A DNA stretch of 64,000 nucleotides from Halegenticoccus tardaugens (GCF_004116405.1 NZ_SDIC01000002.1:124001-188000); one strand, 5' to 3'; positions 52,027-60,357 are shown, counted from the first letter of the stretch. Notes: a model not told the origin generated them from the letters alone. Translations and numbers: made by a program.

Positions 52027-52215
52027 TAACATCCTCTCCGCCGTGAACGACGGAGCTTCCCACAATGGTCACCCTTAGTTCGGTGGGTGGTGGCAGGTTC
52101 GCACACTGACGAGGTGCTGGCAGTGTCGTTCGAAAGACGCTCCCGCCTTTCGTGATGACGAGACGGCGAAGCCGTCTCGAACCACGCTCACGCCACCTGA
52201 ACGGCTCAGACGAAC
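52027..52215 (-). mobile_element. Remnant of TnpB element family B, right-end part
   Basis: It begins with TAACATCCTCTCCGCCGT, equivalent to the terminal TGACATCCTCCCC motif at 41153. It shares GGTTCGCACACTGACGAGG and TGCTGGC (52093-52120) with the segment at 41216-41245. No tnpB coding remains. Confidence 0.6.
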
Positions 52216-52249
52216 CATGACACTCAACAACTTCTTAGGCCTCACTCGT

Positions 52250-52300
52250 TCACCTCTCGTTGAGCCGTGGATATTCTTTTGCAAGCTCTTTCTCACTCAT
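52250..52300 (-). pseudogene. 17-codon gene start of a decayed operon
   Basis: The ATG at 52300 lies just inside the end of the coiled-coil gene (GATGAGTGA holds both). It gives MSEKELAKEYPRLNER and then TGA. It probably is the beginning of a third operon gene lost downstream. Confidence 0.4.
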
Positions 52301-52885
52301 CACAGCGTGTGTGATCCGTCACATCCTTCGCGACGAACCGCACTCGCTCTTGGTTTGCCGTCAACTCCTCGTCGGCCATCGTATCCGGAAGTGCAACAAT
52401 CCGTTCGAACGGCGTGCTGAGGGAAGCGGATCGAGACGCATCCGCTTTCGTCTCGGCTTCCGTCGTCTCACCGAGCGAGTCCTCCAGTCGGCGACCCACC
52501 GTCGAATTTCGGCCTTTCCTTTCTCGTTCTGCTCGCGGTACGCTTCGAGCTCGTCGACGCGCTTCGAGAGCGCTTTGGACCGCTTGCAACTCGAATCGAG
52601 AAGTCTGCCGACAGGCTGATCGGCGATCCAGATGTTGTCGAGTGCCGCGTCAGCATCGTCGTCGACATCACGGAGTTCGACGTGCTAGCGTGCTTCGAGG
52701 TCGTCGAGGCGTGCTTCGTAGGCGTCGAGTTGGGCGTCCTATTCGGTGAGTTGCTCTCGTAGACGCTCGTTTTTGGTCTGGAGGTGCTCAACCGTTGTTT
52801 CAAGCTCGCCAAGGTGCTCCGTGATCGCCTGAAGATCGATCTCGACAGACCAGTTCGAGCGACCTCTGGAAGAATGAGCGCTCAT
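52293..52885 (-). pseudogene. Coiled-coil protein gene of a plasmid/virus-like operon, broken
   Basis: The frame from the ATG at 52885 gives MSAHSSRGRSNWSVEIDLQA and a coiled coil (ITEHLGELETTVEHLQTKNE). It meets TAG stops near 52739 and 52685, continues in frame with ADAALDNIWIADQPVGRLLD, and then shifts to the frame that ends ...ERVRFVAKDVTDHTRCDE at 52293. So at least two nonsense changes and one or more frameshifts are present. The style resembles coiled-coil proteins of haloarchaeal plasmids and integrated elements. Its start overlaps the upstream gene by four bases (ATGA). Confidence 0.65.
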
Positions 52886-53071
52886 TCAGGCACCTCCTGT
52901 GCAGCGTGGTAGATGACGTATGTCCGGCGCGTGGTCTCGATAATCGTCGGACTGACGAGGACGGGCCAGGTCTGCTGAGTCTGGCCGTCTTGGGTGATCC
53001 CGATGCGTCCTTCACAGAGGAAGTGGGTACCGAGTGTGGGCGGGAGCTCCTCGAAAGAGAGGGGTGCACAA
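52882..53071 (-). pseudogene. 3' fragment of an upstream operon gene
   Basis: An open frame without a start gives APLSFEELPPTLGTHFLCEG, then RIGITQDGQTQQTWPVLVSP and TIIETTRRTYVIYHAAQEVPE, ending in the TGA that overlaps the coiled-coil gene start. It looks like the C-terminal part of a small beta-rich protein. Its 5' part is missing upstream of about 53071. Confidence 0.5.
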
Positions 53072-53156
53072 CTCAGATAGTAGCACGCGGCGGGGTGTCA
53101 CTTGAGGTTGGTAGTGGGTACATTGAAGGGGTCACGGCGCACATCTTTAAAAAGAG

Positions 53157-53384
53157 ATGGGAACCCGAGCTGATGCCGGCGGAGGGGGAAAAACCGACCT
53201 TGCAGAAGCGATTGGGCTGTTTATCCTTGGAGAAATTTCTCTCGGAAAGGCAGCCGAACGCGCAGGTGTCTCCCGCTGGCAAATGGAATCTATCCTGCAG
53301 AAAGCCGGCGTAGAGCGCCGATACGGCCCTCAATCGCTGGAGGAGCTTGACAACGAGATTCAGACCGCATTACAACTTGAATGA
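53157..53384 (+). CDS. UPF0175-family antitoxin
   Basis: A 75-residue protein matching the UPF0175 antitoxin group: KTDLAEAIGLFILGEISLGKAAERAGVSRWQMESIL is the short HTH that binds DNA, and the tail (LEELDNEIQTALQLE) would contact the toxin. Its stop overlaps the start of the PIN-domain gene by four bases, the usual type II toxin-antitoxin layout. A TTTAAAAA run sits just before the ATG. The pair sits between fragments of a decayed operon, consistent with mobility. Confidence 0.82.
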   Translation: MGTRADAGGGGKTDLAEAIGLFILGEISLGKAAERAGVSRWQMESILQKAGVERRYGPQSLEELDNEIQTALQLE

Positions 53385-53905
53385 GCGAGATAGGCTCAAG
53401 AGCTCTCGTTTTTGATTCAACGGCCCTCAGCAATTTCGCGAGTTCGAACGCTCTCGACTGGCTCACCGACGCATTCGACGAGTTGTATACGGTTCCTGCA
53501 GTAGAAGACGAAATCGCCCAGGGAATTGCTGCAGGGCACACGTTTCTCCGACCAGCGCAGGTTGCGCTCCAAGCGGGTGAATTTCAAATCGTCTCCATCG
53601 ACTCAGCGCTCCGAACCCGATTCGAATCTGAAGCTAATCGGCTCGACCGTGGTGAATTTGAGGCCTATCTGCTGGCGTGGGAGAAGGGTTGGGCACTCGT
53701 CACTGATGATGCGGCTGGTCGTCGCGTTGCGAACGAACACGATGTCGCGGTCACTGGGTCGATTGGATTGCTGGTTCGTGGTGTTGTCAGCGATGATCTG
53801 TCACTTGCCCGGGCAAACAAGTGGCTCACGATGTGGACGACGGAGCGTGGCTATTTCGCCCCAGTCGACAGTGTAGATGAGGCGCTTCCGGATGACTACG
53901 AGTAG
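53381..53905 (+). CDS. PIN-like toxin (DUF3368 type)
   Basis: A 174-residue PIN-fold protein. Acidic residues expected in the nuclease site are visible in VFDSTALSNFA (Asp12), VEDEIAQGI (near 42), LDRGEFEAYLLA (near 92) and LVTDDAAGRRVA (near 108). The GSIGLLVRGV strand and the helical tail match DUF3368-type PIN toxins that cut RNA. It is translationally coupled to the UPF0175 antitoxin. It appears intact. Confidence 0.82.
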   Translation: MSEIGSRALVFDSTALSNFASSNALDWLTDAFDELYTVPAVEDEIAQGIAAGHTFLRPAQVALQAGEFQIVSIDSALRTRFESEANRLDRGEFEAYLLAWEKGWALVTDDAAGRRVANEHDVAVTGSIGLLVRGVVSDDLSLARANKWLTMWTTERGYFAPVDSVDEALPDDYE

Positions 53906-54029
53906 CGAATCACAGTTTCGTCGTCGTACCGTCTACGATTTTACGCTCAGAATTCAGTACTCGCGTTCATGAGATCGATACAATTCAATTGACACCGAGG
54001 CTCTCACCGTTGACGGAGGAGGCGAACCG

Positions 54030-54070
54030 AGGGTTCCCTCGACTCTCACTCATCACAGCATGTACGATCG
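54030..54070 (-). repeat. Degenerate second copy of the coiled-coil gene's 3' end
   Basis: CTCTCACTCATCACAGCATG followed by TACGATC on the plus strand repeats 52290-52316 with a few changes. Read on the minus strand it encodes DRTCCDE and a stop, matching DHTRCDE and a stop at 52293. It marks another piece of the decayed operon on the far side of the toxin-antitoxin genes. Confidence 0.5.
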
Positions 54071-54167
54071 GAGAAACCGACTGCTTCGCTCTCAATCCGG
54101 TTCTTTCCCGTCTCCTCCTCTGAAATCACGGGGGGTGACACGTCCCCGCCGGAGTCGGTAAGCTAAT

Positions 54168-54803
54168 TTAGACGGAACTGTCACGGGATGCTCCAACGTA
54201 CCTGGCAGGGATGTGGGAATGGAGCCAACTCGGTAGGCGATCGGTAAGAATACTAACGACCGTTACAGCGAGGACTGGGAGCACGCGCCGGACCAATGCA
54301 TAGCTGATTGCGACCACCAGTAACACGAAGATCAGCCGCCGAAATACGCCATCCACTGTGAGTGCCAGCGGTCCGGCTAGCACGACCGACAAGCCCAGAT
54401 CTTCAGGTGCCCCATCGTATCGAATCCAGCGGCGAGGAGCGATCCACCGGCCGGTGTAATGATTGTACACGGCGCGGTCAGACGAAGCCTCCCACGGCCG
54501 GAGTTCGAGCCCTCTGCCAAAAATATCCATTACGCTGTGCACGGCAGCTGCCGCAAGGAAAACCACGCTACATACAGTTACCGGCGTTGGCATAGTGATC
54601 GCAATTGCTCCGACCCCGACCGCCAGTACCGAGGAGTACACCGGGTAATGGAGCGTCTTTCGATGGCTCAAGTACATGTCGAAATCCGGGAAAACACCGC
54701 CGAGGAACCCTGCGGAAAGCGCGATAACTGCGTACTCAGGTGCGACTAACGTAAGCGGGAGGGCAAGCGCCATCCCGACGAGCGCATGAGTTGGCAGCAT
54801 CAT
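54168..54803 (-). CDS. DUF457/YdjM-type membrane-bound metal-dependent hydrolase
   Basis: A 211-residue membrane protein of the DUF457 group. The N-terminus LPTHALVGMALALPL, the metal-binding GGVFPDFDMYLSHRKTLHYPV (Asp and His residues) and a later HSVMDIF are the family marks, with about five spans. Members are often near DNA-repair or envelope genes, and the reaction is not established. The start MMLPTHAL at 54803 (or 54800) is chosen because the frame upstream runs through an IS derivative. Confidence 0.85.
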   Translation of the reverse strand: MMLPTHALVGMALALPLTLVAPEYAVIALSAGFLGGVFPDFDMYLSHRKTLHYPVYSSVLAVGVGAIAITMPTPVTVCSVVFLAAAAVHSVMDIFGRGLELRPWEASSDRAVYNHYTGRWIAPRRWIRYDGAPEDLGLSVVLAGPLALTVDGVFRRLIFVLLVVAISYALVRRVLPVLAVTVVSILTDRLPSWLHSHIPARYVGASRDSSV

Positions 54804-54897
54804 CGTGTCGAGACACAGACGACGGAACACTATTAGCGCATCGTTCGTCTTTGTCCCCTGAATCGTGACCATCTTTGTCAGCTTTAGCGGATAGCGC

Positions 54898-55357
54898 GGA
54901 GCCCCCTTCCCTAACCGCGAGCGAAGCGAGCGGTAGCGAGGGGAGGAGCGCGTTTCGCAACGGGTTAAGCCGATGTACTGCCGATCCTGAGTTACTGCTC
55001 TCCCGGCACACGTCCGGGTGGGTAGGAGCCACCAGTAAACTGGCTCCTGTGGTGCGATCCCAACGCACCCTCTACTCGGGGACGACGACCACGAACGGGT
55101 TCGATTCCCGTTCCCCGATTGGGGATAGAGCGCGAGAACAACGGGAATTAAATCGGCGGGACAATCCACGGAACGGGTCCGGTAGGCGGGTCGCAGCAAC
55201 AACTCCGACGCGTCGCCCGTCCGTGGACGGTAATAGGAAGCCGGGCCGCGTCCATGCATGGGGTCGCGGGGACACTGTCGGTGCGGGAACGCCCCGTCCT
55301 CAAGGAGTGACCGACCGCCGCACGGCGGGAGCGAGCGAGTAGGGCGGGGTAGTTTAC
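54898..55357 (+). mobile_element. Non-autonomous TnpB element family A derivative
   Basis: About 460 bases from a left block GAGCCCCCTTCCCTAACCG to a right end GGGCGGGGTAGTTTAC (to 55357). The ends match the other family A copies, but no tnpB is left. Inside are a hairpin GGAGCCA...TGGCTCC (55025-55049) and a tRNA-like minihelix at 55076-55118. It lies between the DUF457 gene start and a hypothetical gene. Confidence 0.55.
55076..55118 (+). ncRNA. tRNA-like minihelix (acceptor stem plus T arm)
   Basis: TCGGGGA (55076-55082) pairs perfectly with TCCCCGA (55112-55118) as a 7-bp acceptor stem. A 12-nt linker follows, then a 5-bp stem ACGGG/CCCGT (55095-55099, 55107-55111) around the loop TTCGATT. 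That is exactly the T-arm layout, and GGTTCGATTCC fits the B-box consensus. No D or anticodon arm exists. It may be a tRNA gene remnant, an old integration site or a structured part of the IS RNA; expression is unknown. Confidence 0.5.
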
Positions 55358-55461
55358 ATTGCAATTCGTCACCTCTCGATATTCGGGAACACGAAACCGC
55401 ATTCTTCCCCTGACAAAGGCGGTCTGACACCCAGAACCACTTGATACGTGACTGAAATAAC

Positions 55462-55785
55462 CTACTGCTCGTCGTCAGTCGACGCGTCGAGAGAAACACT
55501 TTCGACGACAGCTTTCCGTGAGACCACTTCGATTGTCGTTTCCGACCCAATAGCCGTTCCACCGTTGATTTCCTCGACGCGGAGGATTACGTCCTCAGGA
55601 CTGGCACATCCGCAGTTGACAAACTCGTCCCACTCGTCGCCAACTGCGACGGGCCCGGCATGAGTCCATCGAAGATACCGTCGGTACGTGTGTTCGATCA
55701 TGTTCTCTTGCAGCCATTCGCTGTCTGCGACCCACCAGCCGTCGTCTTCGTCGGGATCGGTTTCCAGCGGCCGGAACGAGACCAC
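55462..55785 (-). CDS. Hypothetical acidic 107-aa protein
   Basis: A strongly acidic small protein with Trp-rich N-terminal half (DDGWWVADSEWLQENM, RRYLRWTHAGPVAVGDEWDE) and a single Cys pair in VNCGCASPED. No family is recognised. It lies 71 bases downstream of trxB on the same strand, so it could be the last gene of the thioredoxin operon. Confidence 0.6.
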   Translation of the reverse strand: MVSFRPLETDPDEDDGWWVADSEWLQENMIEHTYRRYLRWTHAGPVAVGDEWDEFVNCGCASPEDVILRVEEINGGTAIGSETTIEVVSRKAVVESVSLDASTDDEQ

Positions 55786-55856
55786 GATCCGGTCAGCCTG
55801 CTTCTCGACCGTCGATGGGTCGGTCGTGTTGACGTTTCGCTGCTTAGTCGTTCCTA

Positions 55857-56894
55857 TTAGTCTCCAGCCTCCATCGAGATCTGTCGTGCGCTATCACGTG
55901 AGGCTGCAGTGGTTGCTTCGAGCCACTCCTCTGCGTCCAACGCGGCCATACTGCCCGTGCCAGCAGCAGTCACTGCTTGCTGGTAGTCGCGGTCCATCAC
56001 GTCGCCCGCAGTGAAGACGCCGTTGACGGCAGTCGCCGTCGTCGCCCACGCGTCGGCGTCAGTCGTCTGTGTATACCCGTCGTCGTCGAGTTCGATCGGT
56101 GTGTCCTGCAAGAAGTCAGTGTCCGGGTCGTGGCCGATGCCGTAGAATACGCCGCTAACGTCGACCTCTTCGACCGTGACATCTTCTCCAGCCTCGTACT
56201 TCTCCCCCGGATACCCGTCGGGGTGAGAGACGAGCGTCGCACCGGTTACTCCATCTTCCTGCGACCCCTGGATAGCGACGAGTTCCGTTTTCCAGGCGAA
56301 CTCGATGTCCTTGTGGTCACGGGCGCGGTCAGCCATAATCTCCGAGGCCCGGAGCTCATCACGGCGGTGGACGACGGTCACGGAGTCGGCGAATTTCGCA
56401 AGGAACAGCGCCTCCTCCATCGCGCTGTCCCCACCGCCCACGACGAGGACATCGTCCCCACGGTGGAATGCGCCATCGCATGTCGCACAGGTCGAGAGGC
56501 CGTAACCCATCAGCTCGTCCTCGCCCTCGGCACCGACCCAGCGGGCACTCGCGCCGGTCGCGACGATCAGCGCGCGGGTCCGGAGTGTCTCCCCAGTCGA
56601 CAGCGACAACTCTAACGGCTGTCCGTCGAGATCGGCGGCCTCGATGCTGTCGTGCTGGAACTCGGCGCCGAACTGCTCGGCCTGCTCCTTGCCACGCTGA
56701 ATCAGTTCGATCCCGCCGACGCCCTCGGGGAACCCGAGGTAGTTCTCGACGTCGGTCGTCAGCGTCAGCTGGCCGCCTGGCTCGTCACCCTCGAGCACGA
56801 GGGGGTCGAGATCGGCGCGGGCGGCGTACACCGCTGCCGAGAGCCCAGCGACGCCTGAGCCAGCGATGACCAGTTCGTGTGTGTCCGAACTCAT
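55857..56894 (-). CDS. trxB: Thioredoxin-disulfide reductase
   Basis: A 345-residue FAD-dependent thioredoxin reductase. The FAD motif GSGVAGLSAAVYAARA, the redox-active CATC (STCATCDGAFHRG), the NAD(P)-binding GGGDSAMEEALFLAK and the C-terminal FAD block GVFTAGDV are all present. It reduces the thioredoxin encoded immediately upstream: the trxA stop codon ends at 56895 and trxB starts at 56894. In the NADPH motif the usual HRRDxxRA appears as HRRDELRASEIM, consistent with NADPH use, though haloarchaeal enzymes vary. Confidence 0.95.
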   Translation of the reverse strand: MSSDTHELVIAGSGVAGLSAAVYAARADLDPLVLEGDEPGGQLTLTTDVENYLGFPEGVGGIELIQRGKEQAEQFGAEFQHDSIEAADLDGQPLELSLSTGETLRTRALIVATGASARWVGAEGEDELMGYGLSTCATCDGAFHRGDDVLVVGGGDSAMEEALFLAKFADSVTVVHRRDELRASEIMADRARDHKDIEFAWKTELVAIQGSQEDGVTGATLVSHPDGYPGEKYEAGEDVTVEEVDVSGVFYGIGHDPDTDFLQDTPIELDDDGYTQTTDADAWATTATAVNGVFTAGDVMDRDYQQAVTAAGTGSMAALDAEEWLEATTAASRDSARQISMEAGD

Positions 56895-57254
56895 TTATTC
56901 CGTGTAGGACTCGATGAGCGTTCGAAGCTCCTCTTCGCCCTGAACGCCGACGATCTGCTCTACCTGCTCGCCGCCGACGAACAGGACCAGCGTCGGGACG
57001 CCCCGGACGCCATAGGCGGCGGCGAGCTGTTGGTTCGCGTCGACGTCGACCTTGGCGACGGTCGCGTCAGTGTTCTCGGCCAGATTCTCGACGATGGGTT
57101 CGAGCATCCGGCAGGGGCCACACCAGTCAGCGTAGAAGTCCGTGAGAACGACATCGTTCTCGGCGACGATGTCATCAAGTTCGGCTTCACCGTTAACGTA
57201 GAGCGGCTCGTTCGGGGGAATGTTGCCAGTGTCGGATGTAGTATCAGTTGCCAT
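56895..57254 (-). CDS. trxA: Thioredoxin
   Basis: A 119-residue thioredoxin with the active site DFYADWCGPCRML and the cis-Pro loop RGVPTLVLF. An N-terminal acidic extension of about 25 residues precedes the fold. It is translated just before trxB. A TATA-like CTTATTTGGC box about 29 bases upstream of the ATG at 57254 marks its own promoter, and a perfect palindrome at 57390-57399 lies upstream of that. The pair likely supplies reducing power for sulfur metabolism in the surrounding cluster. Confidence 0.95.
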   Translation of the reverse strand: MATDTTSDTGNIPPNEPLYVNGEAELDDIVAENDVVLTDFYADWCGPCRMLEPIVENLAENTDATVAKVDVDANQQLAAAYGVRGVPTLVLFVGGEQVEQIVGVQGEEELRTLIESYTE

Positions 57255-57389
57255 CACCAGTCTCTAGGCACCAGCGCCAAATAAGAGTTTTGGATGGTAT
57301 TTACAATACTAACCAATACAGGAATGGGCCATAGTATCAATGATAGTATACTGCGTTGTCACGAGAGGAACCTCATCGATGTAGAGATC

Positions 57390-57399
57390 GCTACGTAGC
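57390..57399. promoter_or_regulatory. Candidate operator upstream of trxA
   Basis: GCTACGTAGC, a perfect 10-bp palindrome, lies about 110 bases before the trxA TATA-like box and 13 bases after the end of the HTH regulator gene. An almost identical element lies in the leader of the regulator gene. Confidence 0.4.
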
Positions 57400-57411
57400 G
57401 GAAAAGCGAAG

Positions 57412-57816
57412 TTAGCCTTCAGCAGCAGGGGCCGAGGTCTCGGACTGCTCGTGCTTGTTCTCGAACTCCTGAATCAACTGGCCCATCTTCGCATACCAGT
57501 CGTTGAGCATCCGCTGCATGTCGTCGGTGATCTTCGACGAATCGGTCGGCGAGTAGACGTGGTAGTAGCCGCCCTGGTCGTAGTTGATCTGCTCCTTCTC
57601 GATGAATCCCGTCTGGAGCAGGCGCTGGACAGCGCGGTAAGCGGTCGAGCGCTCACGATCCACGCGCTCAGCGAGTTCGTCGACAGCCAGTGGTTCTTTA
57701 GCCTTGACAAGCGCCTGGAAGCACTCCCTGTCGAGTTCCTTGAGCCCGTGGAAACACTCTAGAAGTCCCTCACACTCCATGTCTCGACGGAGCTGTTCGG
57801 ACATCGAATCTGGCAT
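57412..57816 (-). CDS. TrmB-like HTH regulator with three N-terminal cysteines
   Basis: A 134-residue winged-helix protein. The HTH lies at about 40-80 (LAVDELAERVDRERSTAYRAVQRLLQTGFIEKE), followed by a beta wing and a C-terminal helix for dimerisation. Cys15, Cys21 and Cys32 (CEGLLECFHGLKELDREC) precede the DNA-binding domain and could sense thiols, persulfide or a metal. It lies between the TauE/SafE and thioredoxin genes, which suggests control of sulfur or redox genes. A GCTACGTAGG element sits 11-20 bases before its start. Confidence 0.82.
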   Translation of the reverse strand: MPDSMSEQLRRDMECEGLLECFHGLKELDRECFQALVKAKEPLAVDELAERVDRERSTAYRAVQRLLQTGFIEKEQINYDQGGYYHVYSPTDSSKITDDMQRMLNDWYAKMGQLIQEFENKHEQSETSAPAAEG

Positions 57817-57826
57817 TATTATCGAT

Positions 57827-57836
57827 GCTACGTAGG
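57827..57836. promoter_or_regulatory. Candidate operator in the leader of the HTH regulator gene
   Basis: GCTACGTAGG, within TGCTACGTAGGCA, shares CTACGTAG with the palindrome upstream of trxA. It lies between the CTTTTAATGG TATA-like box and the ATG at 57816, a position that would allow autorepression. Confidence 0.4.
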
Positions 57837-58000
57837 CACTGGACCATTAAAAGGATTTTGTACGGATTGCACAATTGCGTGAGAATCTAGACCGGAGCGA
57901 AACGGAGACGCAGTGTAAACGGTAACCGTCGACCTGTGATTTCAATCGGGATAGCCGTATATACAAATACGGACAAGTTGTGTTTCAGGTCAAGACCGAA

Positions 58001-59068
58001 CTAATCCGCGGTAGAAGTGCGTTGTCGGTGCGTCATACGTAGCGAGGAAATCGTCGTGTAGATAATCGCGAGTGCGACGATGACAGCTGCGCCAACAACG
58101 AGCACTAGACCGAGCAACTCAAGGTTCGGACTACCGATGTAGGAGCCAATCTCACCGACACCAACTGCTGCGGCACCGACCAGCAACATAGCGCCGAAGT
58201 AGATCTTGATACTGTTGGCGTCGACGACCGCGGTCGCTGCAGAGCCGATACGAGCGCCGAGCGCACTTCCGAACAGCAACGGCGCGACGATACCGAGGTC
58301 GACGCCGCCACCCTGACCATAGAGGTAACTCCCCAGACCACCGGAGAAGACGATCTCGAAGAGGTCCGTCCCAACGGCGACGGGGACCGGGACGCCGATC
58401 GCGTAAATCATCGCGGGCATTCGGATAAACCCGCCACCGACGCCGAGGAAGCCCGACAAGAGCCCAGTCGCGAACGCGACAGCCGTGATGACCCACGCGG
58501 AAACACGGACGTCACCGCGGAGCGTCACCATCGGTGGAATCCGAACCGTCCGCTGGATCGTCTTCGCGATCTCGGGAATCTCGTACTCACTGAGGTCCTT
58601 GACATCTGTCTCGTGGTCGATACTGCCGCCACCGTCGCCTCGCAGGGCGTCACGGGTGACCATCGCCCCGACGCCGCCAAGGAGGACGACGTAGGCGACA
58701 CTGATGATACCATTAGCAAGTCCAAGCGACTCGAGGTAGTAGACGCTGGCGCGCCCGGCCTCGATACCGATGGTCGTCCCAGTAATCATGATCACGCCGA
58801 GCTTGTAGTCTACCTGCCCCAGGTCGTGATGTTTCAGGGTCGCGATGACAGCCGTCCCAAAGACGAACGCCATCCCGCTACCGACCGCAACAGGCGCCGG
58901 GTAGTCCAGCATCAGTAGGGCGGGGGTCACGAGGAATGACCCACCCATGCCGAAAAACCCGAACAAAACGCCGACGACTAGGCCAAACCCGACGAACAGG
59001 ACCAGCATCTCGGGACTCGTCCCCAAGATCCCGAGTCCGTCGAGTAGCCTATCGAGCATTCTCTTCAC
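58001..59068 (-). CDS. TauE/SafE-family sulfur-compound transporter
   Basis: A 355-residue membrane protein of the TauE/SafE family with about eight spans and two similar halves: GVLFGFFGMGGSFLVTPALL near the N-terminus and GLLSGFLGVGGGFIRMPAMI in the second half. A hydrophilic loop of about 50 residues separates them. Members export sulfite or sulfoacetate or move sulfide-related anions. Its start overlaps the small membrane-protein gene by 20 bases. With thioredoxin and YeeE genes nearby, a sulfur oxyanion is the likely substrate. Confidence 0.9.
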   Translation of the reverse strand: MKRMLDRLLDGLGILGTSPEMLVLFVGFGLVVGVLFGFFGMGGSFLVTPALLMLDYPAPVAVGSGMAFVFGTAVIATLKHHDLGQVDYKLGVIMITGTTIGIEAGRASVYYLESLGLANGIISVAYVVLLGGVGAMVTRDALRGDGGGSIDHETDVKDLSEYEIPEIAKTIQRTVRIPPMVTLRGDVRVSAWVITAVAFATGLLSGFLGVGGGFIRMPAMIYAIGVPVPVAVGTDLFEIVFSGGLGSYLYGQGGGVDLGIVAPLLFGSALGARIGSAATAVVDANSIKIYFGAMLLVGAAAVGVGEIGSYIGSPNLELLGLVLVVGAAVIVALAIIYTTISSLRMTHRQRTSTAD

Positions 59069-59213
59069 CCCCGACCAAGAGGTCGACGAGATAGGGGCCG
59101 AACAACCGTTCGAGACCGCCGTATCCCACGTACAGTACGACCGCTTCCAAGAGGATGGTGCCGATGAGCAAGGCCGTCTCTGGATCCCATGCGGGGATCT
59201 CTAATCCTGCCAT
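59049..59213 (-). CDS. Small single-span membrane protein coupled to TauE
   Basis: A 54-residue protein with one span (ALLIGTILLEAVVLYVGYGG) and a short acidic tail. The ATG at 59213 (MAGLEIPAWDPE) is chosen. It overlaps the TauE/SafE start by 20 bases, so the two are made together. Similar short proteins (I recall a DUF7512-type group) precede TauE genes in haloarchaea; they may stabilise or gate the transporter, which is inference. Confidence 0.75.
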   Translation of the reverse strand: MAGLEIPAWDPETALLIGTILLEAVVLYVGYGGLERLFGPYLVDLLVGGEENAR

Positions 59214-59483
59214 TGATCCTCCATCCAGTATCCGATTCCGGGAATTCGTTGTTGCCACATTTCTGTTCAATACTCCTTACCAGATTCGCACCCTTAACGG
59301 TTTTGGGTCTACTACACAATACTATATTCAGGTAACTTCTGCTGGAGTATCGATAACTTATAGAGAACATATCTGGCCGGTCGGCTCCAGAAACCGGCCA
59401 CTGCCAGTCTACTCCGTGAACCATATAGATAGTGACAACAGCCGAACAAAACCGTGTTGGTATCGGTCGACAAACCTGTTCGT

Positions 59484-60329
59484 ATGAGGGCGCTGTGCGC
59501 GACTGACCTATCGGCCGCAAGTGAGGCTGCAATAGAGAACGAGACCTGCCTTGAGTGTCTGGGCCGTATCGGCATCGATACGATCCACCTCGTGACTGTC
59601 GTTCCATCGAACGTCCACTCTGGGATGCCTGGTGTGAACTTCGACGAGCGACGCCAGCGGGGATTGGACCGATATCGGGCGGTGATAGAAGCTGCGGGAT
59701 TCAGCGTCGAGACCCATGTTGTCCGTGGAACGCCCCATCGTCGTATCAACGGCATCGCCGAAACCGTCCGGGCAGACCTATCGATCGTGGGTTCCCGGGG
59801 TCAAAGTCCGCTGGAGAACCGGATCATCGGCTCGACCGCGCGTAACCTCGCACGGACGACTGTCGTTCCGTTACTGGTCAACCGCATCGAACGGGCAACC
59901 GAAGAGCCCACAGTCCTCCGCGAGCACCTCTTTCGGCGAATTCTCTTCGCTACTGATTTTTCGGAAAATGCGGACCGGGCGTTCGATGCCTTCTCCTATC
60001 TCCGCCACGCCACCGAGACGGCGACACTCGTTCACGTTCGGTCACCAAAAGACGGAGGGGTCGAAACCAACAGTGATGCTCGCGAGCAATTGGCCGAGCG
60101 TGCGAGAACACTCGAAAGCTGGGACATCGAGACACGAATTGAGGTCCGACAAGGGGATCCCGCAGACGAAATCCTCACCGTAGAGGAGGAGGTGAACCCA
60201 ACCACGATCCTCGTTGGATCGAGAGGACGAAGCCGCATCCGCCGGCTCCTGTTGGGCAGTGTCTCGGAGGAGATCGTCGCGCGGGCGACTGGAAACGTCT
60301 TCCTCGTCCCGCCGCCCCGGGCGGTCTGA
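59484..60329 (+). CDS. Tandem universal stress protein (two UspA domains)
   Basis: A 281-residue protein with two UspA domains. Domain 1 begins MRALCATDLSAASEAAI and ends GSRGQSPLENRIIGSTARNLA; domain 2 begins FRRILFATDFSENADRAFDA and ends GSRGRSRIRRLLLGSVSEEIV. Both carry the G-x2-G-x9-G nucleotide pattern. It is divergent from the TauE operon. In haloarchaea such tandem Usp proteins often accompany transporters. The ATG at 59484 is preferred; a TTG at 59454 would add ten residues. Confidence 0.9.
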   Translation: MRALCATDLSAASEAAIENETCLECLGRIGIDTIHLVTVVPSNVHSGMPGVNFDERRQRGLDRYRAVIEAAGFSVETHVVRGTPHRRINGIAETVRADLSIVGSRGQSPLENRIIGSTARNLARTTVVPLLVNRIERATEEPTVLREHLFRRILFATDFSENADRAFDAFSYLRHATETATLVHVRSPKDGGVETNSDAREQLAERARTLESWDIETRIEVRQGDPADEILTVEEEVNPTTILVGSRGRSRIRRLLLGSVSEEIVARATGNVFLVPPPRAV

Positions 60330-60357
60330 AACGGATTCTACAGAAATACAGCGAGAG

